NCBI RefSeq assembly: GCF_002551005.1
Contig: NZ_NVOY01000045.1
Span: 1 to 36,316, forward strand
Length of the DNA stretch: 36,316 nt
Direction: 5' to 3'
Origin: Bacillus pseudomycoides
GTDB taxonomy: Bacteria; Bacillota; Bacilli; Bacillales; Bacillaceae_G
The position numbers and the translations under genes were made by a program. Below the pieces are notes generated by a model. It had not been told where the DNA came from and did not search any database. It was given only the letters and a program-made list of their open reading frames with translations. Below, in pieces: positions 1 to 8,771 of the stretch (the stretch's first letter is position 1; each line of letters begins with the position of its first letter).

Positions 1-21
1 AAGGGTTTCCCAACACTCTGT

Positions 22-57
22 GGAATAAGAAGAAGGAACTATCCTTCTTCTTATTCC
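22..57. other. Perfect 16-bp inverted repeat (hairpin)
   Basis: Two 16-base arms (22-37 and 42-57) are exact reverse complements around a 4-base loop. No T-tract follows on the plus strand, and on the minus strand only a mixed sequence follows. It may be the end of a terminator of a gene left of the window, but this is not established. Confidence 0.5.
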
Positions 58-93
58 TATATAGGAAACGTAATTTAGCATTGTACCCGCCTA

Positions 94-181
94 CTCTTTT
101 TGTTTTAAACCTTGCATGTGGCAGAAAAAGGCCCTGACCGCTTCTACGCATGGCCAGAAGCTCTCGCCCACCTAAAAAGAG
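94..181 (-). repeat. Dispersed repeat with complementary ends, copy 1
   Basis: This 88-bp block is the reverse complement of a block at 36022-36117, nearly identical over about 85 bp. Its ends are complementary (CTCTTTTT at 94-101 and AAAAAGAG at 174-181), and inside it carries a GGCC...GGCC arm pair and a GTGG/CCAC pair, so a transcript could fold end to end. The B. cereus group is known for short dispersed bcr repeats; this looks like one, but I cannot assign a bcr number. It lies just downstream of the secreted-protein gene on the minus strand and could act as its transcript end. Confidence 0.7.
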
Positions 182-211
182 ACTGTATTTTTAGAGTAGT
201 GAAAAATTTCA

Positions 212-613
212 TTAATATTTAGCATACGGAGTAATCTTTATAGGATCAGAAATAGATACTGTACCAGTCGCCTTGTTAATCATTTTCACTCTGTAATTTT
301 GCGGCATTGATAATGTTGGTTTTGAAATTCCTAATGACATAGAACAAGCTACAAAATATTGTGGGTTGCTTCCAGCTGGATACACAACATTTTCCCATGT
401 TCCATCTGGTTGTTGTACTTGCCAAACTACTTTACCCGCTCCGAAACTTGCGTCAACAGGTATTTTTAAATAAATGGAACTTGTATTCACATTTACATAT
501 ACCGGTGGTGTTTTGTGAACATAGTTTTCTGTTTCAGCGGCAAGTGTAATTGTTGAACCTACACCGATTGCTAAGCTTAATGATAAAACTGTTGATGTAA
601 TGAATTTTTTCAT
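212..613 (-). CDS. Secreted protein of unknown function
   Basis: 133 residues. The start is the ATG at 613, because GAGAGGTG sits at the right distance upstream; the in-frame ATG 15 bases earlier overlaps that ribosome binding site. The N-terminus is a typical signal peptide (MKKF, a hydrophobic core, then TLAAETE with likely cleavage after LAA). The mature part is about 105 residues, rich in beta-type sequence (VYVNVN, SSIYLKIPV, VVWQVQQPDGTW), with a single Cys. It may belong to the small secreted YolA/DUF5065-like group of Bacillus, but that is from memory and weak. It stands alone, divergent from the amidase gene. Confidence 0.7.
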   Translation of the reverse strand: MKKFITSTVLSLSLAIGVGSTITLAAETENYVHKTPPVYVNVNTSSIYLKIPVDASFGAGKVVWQVQQPDGTWENVVYPAGSNPQYFVACSMSLGISKPTLSMPQNYRVKMINKATGTVSISDPIKITPYAKY

Positions 614-982
614 AATAACACCTCTCATTTTGTATATTATGTTTTACTAATTTAATTATATTATATTTATAAAGAATGCCAATTCGTCTTTTTTTCTTTA
701 TTAGTAGAACTTTTTCTCTGTTTTAAACAGTAATTATGTGAGATAATTAAAATACATATAAATCCATTTTAATTTTTTGACATATTCTCGTTCATCTAAA
801 AAAAGAGTGTTTTTATGCCATTTTTTAATTTGTATTTATATAGTTGAGTCCCCAAAACATATCTATTATCATATAGTGCACGTTTCTATTATCTTTTTAT
901 TTCTTCCAATAAAGTTTAACCGGGGCTTTTTAGTTGTTTTTTCTACATAAATCAAACAAGATTTTTTTGAAGGTGATAAAAA
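614..982. other. AT-rich divergent intergenic region
   Basis: 369 bases between two divergently transcribed secreted-protein genes, so both promoters should lie here. A TTGACA at 777-782 has no good -10 at the right distance, and I found no convincing PlcR box. No small gene with a ribosome binding site was seen. Confidence 0.4.
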
Positions 983-1789
983 ATGAAACCTATTAAACTA
1001 CTATTCTCTGTAACGGTAGCATCTATCACGTTATTAACCTCAGTTAATAGTGCGTTTGCTGATAGTACACTTATTATTCCGAATTTACCTAAGGAACCAT
1101 ATCGCAATGGTATAGGCATGTACGAAGGGGTTGTAGCGCATTCAACTGCTACTCCTGAGGTACCGGCAATTAACATTCAACGTTTTCAGTCTCGTACATG
1201 GTCATCCGCTTTTGTTCATTATGTTGTTGATTGGGATGAGACTATTCAGACTGCGAGTACAAAATATCGTGCGTGGGGGGCAGGACCAACTGCGAATGAG
1301 AGATTTGTTCAAGTTGAATTAAGTGAGACGAAAAATCCAGTAAAGTTTAAAAAGTCGTATGAACGGTATGTAAAACTGCTAGCGGAGATTTTACGTAACC
1401 GCAATATTCATCCATCTAAAGGGTTGTGGACTCATAAAGACGTTACGTATAAGTTCGGTGGTACTGATCACGAAGACCCATTATCTTACTTAGCTAGTCA
1501 TGGCGTATCGGAAGCACAATTTCGTGCGGATGTGCTAAAAGCATATAATGGAAATGCTATTTCAAGCGGGGCAAAAGTGCAGCAATCGAATAAGGCACAA
1601 GGTACGGTATATATTAATAGAAATAATGTAAATCTACGTTCTGGCCCATCAACGAGTAATCGTATTATTCGTAAAGTGCAAAAGGGAGAAGTGTACAAAG
1701 TGTGGGAGCAATCAGGAAACTGGTTAAATGTAGGTGGGAATCAGTGGATTTACAATGATGCATCGTACATTCGTTACACGAAAAAATAA
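983..1789 (+). CDS. Secreted N-acetylmuramoyl-L-alanine amidase with SH3b domain
   Basis: 268 residues. A signal peptide (residues 1 to about 26, ending SAFA-DS) is followed by an Amidase_2/PGRP-like domain (about 45-190) and a C-terminal bacterial SH3 domain (about 205-265, with VNLRSGPSTS and GEVYKVWEQSGNWLNV). Likely zinc ligands are H53 (VAHST), H151 (WTHKD) and D165 (TDHEDP), with H163 in the position of the catalytic Lys of AmpD-type enzymes; this is an alignment by eye. Members cut the bond between N-acetylmuramic acid and L-Ala in peptidoglycan; SH3b domains usually bind the wall. The ribosome binding site is GAAGGTGA before ATG 983. Monocistronic, followed by a terminator. Confidence 0.88.
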   Translation: MKPIKLLFSVTVASITLLTSVNSAFADSTLIIPNLPKEPYRNGIGMYEGVVAHSTATPEVPAINIQRFQSRTWSSAFVHYVVDWDETIQTASTKYRAWGAGPTANERFVQVELSETKNPVKFKKSYERYVKLLAEILRNRNIHPSKGLWTHKDVTYKFGGTDHEDPLSYLASHGVSEAQFRADVLKAYNGNAISSGAKVQQSNKAQGTVYINRNNVNLRSGPSTSNRIIRKVQKGEVYKVWEQSGNWLNVGGNQWIYNDASYIRYTKK

Positions 1790-1856
1790 TCATTCTTTCG
1801 TTTGTAAACAAGTAAACGTATTTGAACTCTTTTTTCATTATATAAGTTTTTAAAAT

Positions 1857-1896
1857 AAAAGAATCGACGCTCAATAAGCGACGGTTCTTTTGTTTT
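1857..1896 (+). terminator. Terminator after amidase gene
   Basis: Imperfect stem pairing AAAAGAATCG-A-CGCT with AGCG-A-CGGTTCTTTT around loop CAATA, followed by GTTTTT. Confidence 0.75.
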
Positions 1897-1907
1897 TACA
1901 AATTATG

Positions 1908-1937
1908 TTGTACATTCCTTTAGCAATATGGTATAGT
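1908..1937 (+). promoter_or_regulatory. Promoter and long leader of the cold-shock gene
   Basis: TTGTAC (1908-1913) and TATAGT (1932-1937) are 18 bases apart and give a leader of about 170 bases before the ATG at 2115. Long structured leaders are typical of cold-shock mRNAs. The leader carries GTTCT three times in tandem plus GTTTT (2018-2037) and ends with a strong AGGAGG (2101-2106). Confidence 0.6.
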
Positions 1938-2114
1938 CAATGTATAGTTAAATACTTAAATCAAGCAATCCATATGTTATCAAGTGCCGTGAAACTAGCG
2001 AGAAAAATTATGTATGTGTTCTGTTCTGTTCTGTTTTGCATTTGATAATGTGTGGATTCTTTTTTTATGTTGTGAAAACTAAAAAAAAATGTTTATTTTC
2101 AGGAGGAAGTTATT

Positions 2115-2315
2115 ATGAAAACAGGTCAAGTAAAATGGTTTAACAATGAAAAAGGTTTCGGTTTCATCGAAGTTCCAGGCGAAAACGATGTATTCGTACA
2201 TTTCTCTGCTATTACAACTGAAGGTTTCAAATCTTTAGAAGAAGGCGAAAAAGTTAGCTTTGAAGTAGAAGATGGAAACCGTGGACCTCAAGCTAAAAAC
2301 GTTGTAAAACTATAA
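2115..2315 (+). CDS. Cold-shock protein (CspA family)
   Basis: 66 residues, the full length of the family. It is a single OB-fold cold-shock domain with RNP1 (KGFGFIEV) and RNP2 (VFVHF) nucleic-acid-binding motifs, and the [26 protein letters not shown] tail region typical of Bacillus Csps in conserved form. These proteins bind single-stranded RNA and DNA and act as RNA chaperones. The B. cereus group has several paralogues and I cannot say which this is. The start is fixed by AGGAGG 8 bases upstream. Monocistronic with its own promoter and terminator. Confidence 0.93.
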   Translation: MKTGQVKWFNNEKGFGFIEVPGENDVFVHFSAITTEGFKSLEEGEKVSFEVEDGNRGPQAKNVVKL

Positions 2316-2333
2316 TCTTATAGAGCATAGTGT

Positions 2334-2364
2334 GAAAAAGGGTGGCATTTGCCATCCTTTTTTT
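2334..2364 (+). terminator. Terminator after cold-shock gene
   Basis: GGGTGGCA and TGCCATCC pair around a 2-base loop and are followed by seven T. The remaining gap to 2602 holds a 20-bp perfect AT palindrome at 2400-2419 and nothing else recognised. Confidence 0.88.
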
Positions 2365-2602
2365 GTTATTTGTAAAAGGATTTTTTCTAGGAATATGGAA
2401 ACTAAATATATATTTAGTTGTCAGATATATCATTTCCCCTTATTGCAGAGTAATGGTAAAGTAATAACAAGAAAAGGTAAACGAAAACGTCAGTTCTTCT
2501 TATGGAGTTGCACGAATCGAGTTCTTCTAGGAAGTGTAATATTCTCTTCATTCAGAAAAAAATTACAATTCATTAGAGCAAGGTAAAGGGGTACATAGTA
2601 GA

Positions 2603-3202
2603 ATGGATTTTCAAACAATTAAAGAATTTTTCACAATAGAAAATATGGAACATTTGTTAAAGAGCTATCAGGAATTTGGTCCGTTAATTGGCGTTGGACT
2701 TCCAATGATTGAAGCGTTTATTCCAGCTTTGCCTCTCTTTTTATTTGTGATGGCAAATGCAGTTGCCTTTGGGTTATGGCTTGGATTTTTCTATTCATGG
2801 CTCGGTTCATGTATAGGGGCGATGCTTGTGTTTTTTATCATTCGTCGTTTTGGAAGAAGTCGCTTTTTTGCTTTTGTAAATAGGCATCCACGGGTTCGCA
2901 GTGCGATGACATGGATTGAGCGAAAAGGATTTGCACCGATTTTCCTGTTATTTTGTTTTCCATTTACACCGTCAGCGCTTATTAATGTAGTAGCGGGTTT
3001 GTCTCGTATTAGTAAGCGGCAGTTTGTTTTAGCACTTTCACTTGGTAAGCTTGTGATGATTTTCGTGTTAAGTTACGTTGGTCATGATCTTGCCTCTTTT
3101 ATGTACAAGCCGGTAAAAACAACGATTGTACTAGGTGTCATTTTTGTTTTATGGTACGTTGGAAAGAAAATTGAAGTAAAGCTTGAACTGAGCAGAGACT
3201 AA
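2603..3202 (+). CDS. yhjE: TVP38/TMEM64 (VTT/DedA-type) membrane protein
   Basis: 199 residues, polytopic. Hydrophobic segments at about 28-52, 55-80, 130-150, 152-165 and 170-190, with a conserved pre-membrane region (GVGLPMIEAFIPALPLFLFVMANA) and the FAPIFLLFCFPFTPSALINVVAGLSRI stretch characteristic of VTT-domain proteins. Members of this superfamily are linked to lipid scrambling or transport; the exact substrate of this branch is unknown. It is followed after 50 bases by the signal peptidase gene, as yhjE-sipV in B. subtilis, which supports orthology to YhjE. AAAGGGG precedes ATG 2603. Confidence 0.85.
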   Translation: MDFQTIKEFFTIENMEHLLKSYQEFGPLIGVGLPMIEAFIPALPLFLFVMANAVAFGLWLGFFYSWLGSCIGAMLVFFIIRRFGRSRFFAFVNRHPRVRSAMTWIERKGFAPIFLLFCFPFTPSALINVVAGLSRISKRQFVLALSLGKLVMIFVLSYVGHDLASFMYKPVKTTIVLGVIFVLWYVGKKIEVKLELSRD

Positions 3203-3252
3203 ACTTCGTAAGTGAGCGCACCCCTGTTATAGAAAAGAGAAAGGGATGTGGC

Positions 3253-3819
3253 ATGATGAAGCGAAAGTGGAAAAAAGAAAGTGTAGAGTGGATGAGAACA
3301 ATTTTTATAGGTGTTTTATTAGCTGTATTTTTTCGCACTTTTTTCTTTGCAACGTATGTGGTAGAAGGGAAATCGATGATGCCTACGCTCCAAGATGGTA
3401 ATATGCTGATTGTGAATAAAGTAGGCTATCAGTTTGGTGAGTTGAACCGCTTTGATGTTGTTGTTTTTCATGCGAATAAACAAGAAGATTATGTGAAACG
3501 AATTATCGGACTTCCAGGCGACAAAATTGCATACAAACATGATAAACTATATATTAACGGACAATTTATTGAAGAGCCGTATTTAGATGCATACAAAAAA
3601 CAAATTCATGGAAGACAGTTAACAGGAGACTTTACCCTAGAAGAGTTAACAGATGAACAGGTTGTTCCGCAAGGGTTTATCTTTGTAATTGGAGATAATC
3701 GTTTAGGCAGCTGGGATAGTCGTCACTTCGGATTTGTAAAAATAGAACAAGTTGTTGGAAAAGTTGATTTACGCTATTGGCCAATCAATGAAGTACAAAC
3801 AAATTTCTCTAAAGGGTAA
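3253..3819 (+). CDS. lepB: Type I signal peptidase
   Basis: 188 residues. One N-terminal membrane anchor (about 15-35) and an extracytoplasmic S26 domain. The Ser/Lys dyad is S41 (GKSMMPTL) and K82 (YVKRIIGLPGD); the conserved IGDNR...SWDSRHFG box is near residue 146. It removes signal peptides from secreted pre-proteins at the outer membrane face. Bacillus genomes carry several such genes; position next to yhjE and addB matches sipV of B. subtilis. An AAAGGGA site lies before ATG 3253. A terminator begins within the stop codon region. Confidence 0.95.
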   Translation: MMKRKWKKESVEWMRTIFIGVLLAVFFRTFFFATYVVEGKSMMPTLQDGNMLIVNKVGYQFGELNRFDVVVFHANKQEDYVKRIIGLPGDKIAYKHDKLYINGQFIEEPYLDAYKKQIHGRQLTGDFTLEELTDEQVVPQGFIFVIGDNRLGSWDSRHFGFVKIEQVVGKVDLRYWPINEVQTNFSKG

Positions 3820-3846
3820 TTCGAAATTTCGAATTACCTTCTTTTT
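3815..3846 (+). terminator. Terminator overlapping the end of lepB
   Basis: GGTAATTCGAA and TTCGAATTACC form an 11-bp perfect stem with a 2-base loop, followed by TTCTTTTTC. The stem includes the lepB stop codon, and addB starts 50 bases on. Confidence 0.85.
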
Positions 3847-3895
3847 CGGATAGATCTTGATTGATCGAAGTTCACTTATAGAAAGGTGGGTTTAC

Positions 3896-6800
3896 ATGTC
3901 ACTTCGATTTATAATAGGACGAGCTGGAAGTGGAAAAAGTACGATGTGTTTGCAAGAAGTACAACAAGAGCTGCAGCATCGTCCAAAAGGTGAAACGATT
4001 TTATATCTTGTGCCAGAGCAAATGACATTCCAAACGCAGCAAGCATTAATTAATGGAGACGTAAGCGGCTCTATTCGCGCACAAGTGTTTAGTTTTTCGC
4101 GGTTAGCGTGGAAGGTGCTTCAAGAAGTAGGCGGAGCAAGCCGCCTTCATATTGATGAATCTGGTGTGCATATGTTGCTTCGTAAAATTGTCGAGGCGCG
4201 TAAAGAAGAACTATATGTTTTCCAGAAAGCAGCAGAGCAAAACGGATTTTTTGAACAACTTGGCAGTATGATTACGGAATTTAAACGATACAATTTAACG
4301 CCGTCAAATGTATATGCAATGTGGCAAGAGTTAGAGGCTCATAGCAATGGAAATGAACAGAAACTGTTAGCAAACAAAATGTATGATTTGCAGCTTCTAT
4401 ATGATGATTTTGAACGGGCATTAATTGGGAAATATTTAGATTCTGAAGATTATATGAAGCTTTTATTTGAAAAGCTGCCATATTCAGAGTATGTGAAAGG
4501 TAGCATGATTTATATTGATGGATTCCACACGTTTTCACCGCAAGAGTTAGAGATTGTAAGACAACTACTGCGATGCGGAGCAAAAATGACAATTGCATTA
4601 ACGCTTGATGAGCTGACGTTATCACAGCCAGTGAGCGAACTGGATTTATTTTATCAAACGCTTATCACGTATGAAAAACTAAAACAAGTAGCAAGTGAAG
4701 AGAAAATTGTTATTGAAAATACGATTGTCATGCGAGAACAACCGCGTTTTACGTCGCCAGCACTTGCGCATTTAGAGGCGCATTATGATTCTCGTCCCTA
4801 CGCAGAGTTTCAAGGTGAGTCACACATTACACTATATGCTGCGGCGAATTTACGGGCAGAAGTGGAAGGCATTGCGCGCGAAATTCGCAGATTAGTAGCG
4901 GAAGAAGGGTATCGTTATCGTGATATCGCGGTGCTTCTTCGCAATGGTGAAAGCTATTACGATATGATGAGGACATTGTTTGTTGATTATAATATCCCGT
5001 TCTTTATTGATGAAAAACGTCCAATGCTTCATCATCCATTAATTGAGTTTATTCGCTCTGCGTTAGAAGTCATTAGTGGAAATTGGCGTTATGATGCGGT
5101 ATTTCGCTGCATAAAAACCGAACTGTTGTACCCATTAGATGGAAATAAAGCGAGAATACGTGATGAAATGGACGAATTTGAAAATTACTGTTTAGCGTAT
5201 GGCGTGCAAGGGAAACGATGGACTTCGGAAGAGCCGTGGACGTATCGTCGCTACCGTTCATTAGATGGTGTACATGGCGGTCAAACAGATAGCGAACGAG
5301 AAATGGAAGAAAAGATTAATCGTCTTCGTGAGATTGTTCGCACACCGATTATTCGTTTGCAAAAGCGATTAAAACGAGCGGCAACGACAATGAGTATGTG
5401 TGAAGCAGTTTATTTGTTTTTAGAAGAGCTAGACGTACCGAAAAAATTAGAAGAGTTACGCCTGCAAGCAGAGGAAGAAGGGAATTTCTTATTCGCCAAT
5501 GATCATGATCAAGTATGGGAACAAGTCATCACGCTACTAGATACGTGCGTTGAAATGCTTGGAGAAGAGAAAATGTCTCTGCCCTTGTTTACAAATGTAA
5601 TGACGACAGGATTAGAGTCACTCCAGTTCGCGAATATTCCGCCGTCTTTAGATCAAGTGTTAATCGCAAATATTGACCGTTCTCGTCTTTCCGATATTCG
5701 AGCGGCATTTGTAATTGGAGCAAATGAAGGAATTATTCCAGCGGCGCCATCGGATGATGGGGTATTATCTGACGAAGAACGAGAAGTACTTGTTTCAGCA
5801 GGAATCGAACTGGCACCAACAGCGCGGCAAAAGTTACTCGATGAACAATTTGTCATTTATCAAACAGTTACTAGGGCAGCGGAGAAGTTATATATATCTT
5901 GTCCGCTTGCAGATGAAGAAGGGAAGACGCTATTAGCATCTAGCTTTATAAAGAAAGTGAAAAGGATGTTCCCGTCTGCTGCTGAAATCTTTTTAACGAA
6001 TGATGTAAATGATTTGTCATATAGTGAGCAAATTTCATATGTTGCAACGCCAGAAGTGACACTTTCGTATTTAACGCAGCAACTGCAAAACTGGAAACGA
6101 TACGGCTTTGAGGGGAATCTTTCTTTTTGGTGGGATGTATATAATTTTTATGTTACAACGCCGGAGTGGAAGCAGAAGAGCGGTCGCGTGTTATCCAGTT
6201 TGTTTTACCGAAACCGGGCGCAGAAATTAAGCCCTGCTGTAAGTGAGGAGTTATATGGTGACAAAATTAAAGGCAGCGTCTCACGTATGGAGCTCTTCAA
6301 TCGCTGTGCGTACGCTCATTTTGCGCAGCATGGCTTATCTTTAAAAGAACGTGATGTTTTTAAATTAGATGCACCGGATATCGGGGAACTGTTCCATGCT
6401 GCTTTGAAAAAGATTGCTGATAAATTATTGAAAGAAAAGCGTACTTGGGCTGATTTAACAGTAAAAGAGTGTGAATACCTTTCCGTTACAGTAATCGAAG
6501 AGTTAGCACCGCTTTTGCAGCGCCAAATTTTATTAAGTTCCAACAGGCATCATTATTTGAAACATAAATTGCAGCAAATTATTTTCCGTACTTCACTTGT
6601 GTTACGAGAGCATGCAAAGTCGAGCGGATTTGTACCTGTTGATTTAGAAGTCGGATTTGGTATGGGCGGAACAAACTCATTGCCAGCTATGAAATTTGAA
6701 TTACCAAATGGTGTAGAAATGGAAGTGGTTGGACGAATTGACCGCGTTGATAAAGCGGAAGATGAAACGGGCACATTTTTACGTATTATCGATTATAAAT

Positions 6801-7399
6801 CGAGCGCGAAAAAATTAGATTTAACGGAAGTGTATTACGGGTTAGCACTGCAAATGCTGACGTATTTAGATGTCGTTACAACAAACGCAAGCAAATGGAT
6901 GGAGCGCGGCGGAAATGTAAATCCTGCTGGAGTACTGTATTTCCATATTCATAATCCAATTGTTGAAATGAAAGGTGACGTGTCAGAGGCTGAAATTGAA
7001 CAAGAAATTTTAAAGAAATTTAAAATGAAAGGACTCGTTCTTGGAGATGCTGATGTCGTTCGCTTAATGGATAACAAGTTAACGACAGGAAGCTCGAATG
7101 TTATTTCAGCGGGTCTTAAAAAAGATGGCAGTTTTAGTGCACGTTCTGATATTGCGAGTGAGCAAGAGTTTCATGTATTGCAGGAATACGTACATCGTAC
7201 ATTTGAAAACATTGGCACAGATATAACAGAAGGTGTCATCGATATTGCTCCGTATAAAATGGGGAATAAAACAGCATGTACGTTTTGTAATTTCCGCTCT
7301 GTTTGTCAATTTGATGAGTCGTTAGAAGATAACAAATACAGGGCATTGCAAGATATGAAAGATAGTGAAGCGTTAGAGAAAATGAGAGAGGAGATTTAA
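3896..7399 (+). CDS. addB: ATP-dependent helicase/nuclease subunit B
   Basis: 1167 residues, the normal length. The start is ATG 3896 (MSLRF), preceded by AAAGGTGGG; an upstream in-frame ATG at 3857 lacks a site. AddB is the second subunit of the AddAB (RexAB) nuclease that resects double-strand ends up to a Chi site for RecA loading. Seen: Walker [10 protein letters not shown] near residue 10, a RecB-type nuclease core (LRIIDYKSS near 965), and the C-terminal cluster C1128, C1131, C1137 that with an upstream Cys (NRCAYAH) forms the Fe-S staple known in this family. It ends MREEI-TAA; the last codons contain GAGGAG, which would have been the ribosome binding site of addA before the tnpB element inserted directly after the stop. 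Confidence 0.97.
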   Translation: MSLRFIIGRAGSGKSTMCLQEVQQELQHRPKGETILYLVPEQMTFQTQQALINGDVSGSIRAQVFSFSRLAWKVLQEVGGASRLHIDESGVHMLLRKIVEARKEELYVFQKAAEQNGFFEQLGSMITEFKRYNLTPSNVYAMWQELEAHSNGNEQKLLANKMYDLQLLYDDFERALIGKYLDSEDYMKLLFEKLPYSEYVKGSMIYIDGFHTFSPQELEIVRQLLRCGAKMTIALTLDELTLSQPVSELDLFYQTLITYEKLKQVASEEKIVIENTIVMREQPRFTSPALAHLEAHYDSRPYAEFQGESHITLYAAANLRAEVEGIAREIRRLVAEEGYRYRDIAVLLRNGESYYDMMRTLFVDYNIPFFIDEKRPMLHHPLIEFIRSALEVISGNWRYDAVFRCIKTELLYPLDGNKARIRDEMDEFENYCLAYGVQGKRWTSEEPWTYRRYRSLDGVHGGQTDSEREMEEKINRLREIVRTPIIRLQKRLKRAATTMSMCEAVYLFLEELDVPKKLEELRLQAEEEGNFLFANDHDQVWEQVITLLDTCVEMLGEEKMSLPLFTNVMTTGLESLQFANIPPSLDQVLIANIDRSRLSDIRAAFVIGANEGIIPAAPSDDGVLSDEEREVLVSAGIELAPTARQKLLDEQFVIYQTVTRAAEKLYISCPLADEEGKTLLASSFIKKVKRMFPSAAEIFLTNDVNDLSYSEQISYVATPEVTLSYLTQQLQNWKRYGFEGNLSFWWDVYNFYVTTPEWKQKSGRVLSSLFYRNRAQKLSPAVSEELYGDKIKGSVSRMELFNRCAYAHFAQHGLSLKERDVFKLDAPDIGELFHAALKKIADKLLKEKRTWADLTVKECEYLSVTVIEELAPLLQRQILLSSNRHHYLKHKLQQIIFRTSLVLREHAKSSGFVPVDLEVGFGMGGTNSLPAMKFELPNGVEMEVVGRIDRVDKAEDETGTFLRIIDYKSSAKKLDLTEVYYGLALQMLTYLDVVTTNASKWMERGGNVNPAGVLYFHIHNPIVEMKGDVSEAEIEQEILKKFKMKGLVLGDADVVRLMDNKLTTGSSNVISAGLKKDGSFSARSDIASEQEFHVLQEYVHRTFENIGTDITEGVIDIAPYKMGNKTACTFCNFRSVCQFDESLEDNKYRALQDMKDSEALEKMREEI

Positions 7400-7515
7400 A
7401 ACATTACACAAAGGCATATAGAAATGCCTATAAAAAAGATATAAATATTTACCCTCTTTTTGTAAAAATTTTAAAAATTACAAACTATTTAATGGTTTTT
7501 TATTCCAAACTATCA

Positions 7516-7536
7516 TATAATAAGAACGAATGTTCT
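7516..7536 (+). promoter_or_regulatory. TATAAT box with adjoining SOS-like palindrome upstream of tnpB
   Basis: TATAAT (7516-7521) has no clear -35. It runs into an inverted repeat of 9-base arms (7519-7527 and 7532-7540) whose core AGAAC-GAAT-GTTCT (7523-7536) matches the Gram-positive LexA/DinR core GAACNNNNGTTC, differing from the consensus only at the two outer bases. The right half-site is followed by a tandem copy of TGTTCTTATT (7531-7550). Promoter role and LexA binding are inferred. Confidence 0.4.
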
Positions 7537-7611
7537 TATTTGTTCTTATTCTTTTATTTTCACGCAATTCAAATGTATGAGATTTTCAAGTACATCAGGA
7601 TGGTGAATGAA

Positions 7612-8771
7612 ATGAAAGCATATAAAACAGAGATACATCTAACAGTGAAACAAAAGGAAAAAGTTAATCAAACCATTGGAGTTTGTCGTTTTTTATACAA
7701 CCAATACATTTCATATAACAAAATGATGTATGAAAAAGAAGGCATATTTGTGAGTGGTATGGATTTTGATAAATATGTGAATAACGAATTAGCGAAACAA
7801 GAAGGGTTCGAATGGATTAAGAAAGCGTATGGAAAGGCACGTAAAAAGTCCATTATGAATGCAGAGAGGGCCTTCAAAAATTTTTTTAAAGGATTAACCC
7901 AATTTCCGCGTTTTAAAAAGAAAAAGAAGCAAGATATGAACTTCTATGCGCCGAAGAATAATAAAACTGACTTACTTGCAGAACGACATCGTATAAAAGT
8001 CCCTTTTCTTGGTTTTGTTCATTTCAAAGAAAAAGGATATATCCTAATAAATAAAATAATTAAAAGTGTAGTCATTACACAAAGAGCGGGAAGATATTAT
8101 ATTTCGGTTTTAGTCGAGGATGAATTGCCTGCTCAAGATGAAAAATATGTTCGGAAGGAATTGGCATAGATCTTGGACTGAAAGAATTTGCAATTACAAG
8201 TAGTGGAAATGTATTTCAGAACATTAATACATCACGCTCTATTAAGAAACTGGAAAAACGATTGAAACGAGAGCAGCGTGCTCTTAGTCGAAAATATGAA
8301 TTTTATAAGAAAAAGGGAGGAAAGTCTGTTACTGAAAAGAGGCGGAACCTGAATAAAAACATACTTAGAGTTCAAAGGCTTCATCAGCGTCTTACCCAAA
8401 TACGAGAAGCTTATCGCCAAAATGTAGTGAATATGATCGTGAAAACCAAGCCATCATTCATTACATTAGAGAAGTTAAATGTAAAAGGTATGATGAAGAA
8501 TCATCATCTAGCTAATAGTGTTGCGAAGCAAGGTTTTTATGATTTTAAATTGCGTTTACTTAACTCTTGTAAGAAATACGGTATTGAATTAAGAGAAGTG
8601 AACACATTTTATCCATCGTCCAAATTATGTTCGTGTTGTAATCATAAGAAAGTAAACCTATCTTTATCCGAAAGGGTATATAGGTGTGATTCTTGTGGTC
8701 TGAAGCTGGATAGAGATGTGAACGCAGCATTAAACTTAAAGCAAGCAACAGATTATGTCGTTTTAACTTAA
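7612..8771 (+). pseudogene. tnpB: tnpB, frameshifted RNA-guided endonuclease gene
   Basis: Two frames together encode a complete TnpB of about 386 residues. The first part begins MKAYKTEIHL (7612; AGGATGG upstream) and stops at 8169; the second is open from 8142 to 8771. One extra A in the A5 run at 8141-8145 would join them as DEKICSEGIGIDLGLKEFA. All active-site parts are present: RuvC-I Asp (GIDLG, codon 8169-8171), RuvC-II Glu (FITLEKLNVKG), zinc ribbon (CSCC ... CDSCG) and RuvC-III Asp (DRDVNAALN). TnpB proteins cut DNA next to a target motif, guided by RNA from the element's right end. As read the product lacks all catalytic residues. A sequencing error in the homopolymer is possible. 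Confidence 0.9.

Noticed and set aside
777-805. TTGACA at 777-782 as a promoter for the amidase gene
   Set aside because: No recognisable -10 box at 16-18 bases; the leader would also be about 180 bases.
840-880. PlcR box upstream of the amidase
   Set aside because: TATG and CATA-like pieces occur, but not with the palindromic spacing TATGNAWWNNTNCATA.
2332-2586. 84-codon open frame after the cold-shock gene
   Set aside because: It starts inside the terminator, has no ribosome binding site and an arbitrary residue composition.
5653-5856. Minus-strand open frames inside addB, addA and clpB
   Set aside because: They are shadows of the long genes: no ribosome binding sites and no recognisable protein features.
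7412-7429. Hairpin after addB as its terminator
   Set aside because: Six-base stem with no T-tract, and it lies inside the mobile element at the place expected for the left-end hairpin.
7531-7550. Tandem 10-base repeat as a CRISPR or satellite
   Set aside because: Only two units without spacers; no CRISPR-like array exists anywhere in the window.
8137-8170. Programmed -1 ribosomal frameshift in tnpB
   Set aside because: No standard X-XXY-YYZ slippery heptamer with a following structure; a lost A in the run explains it more simply.
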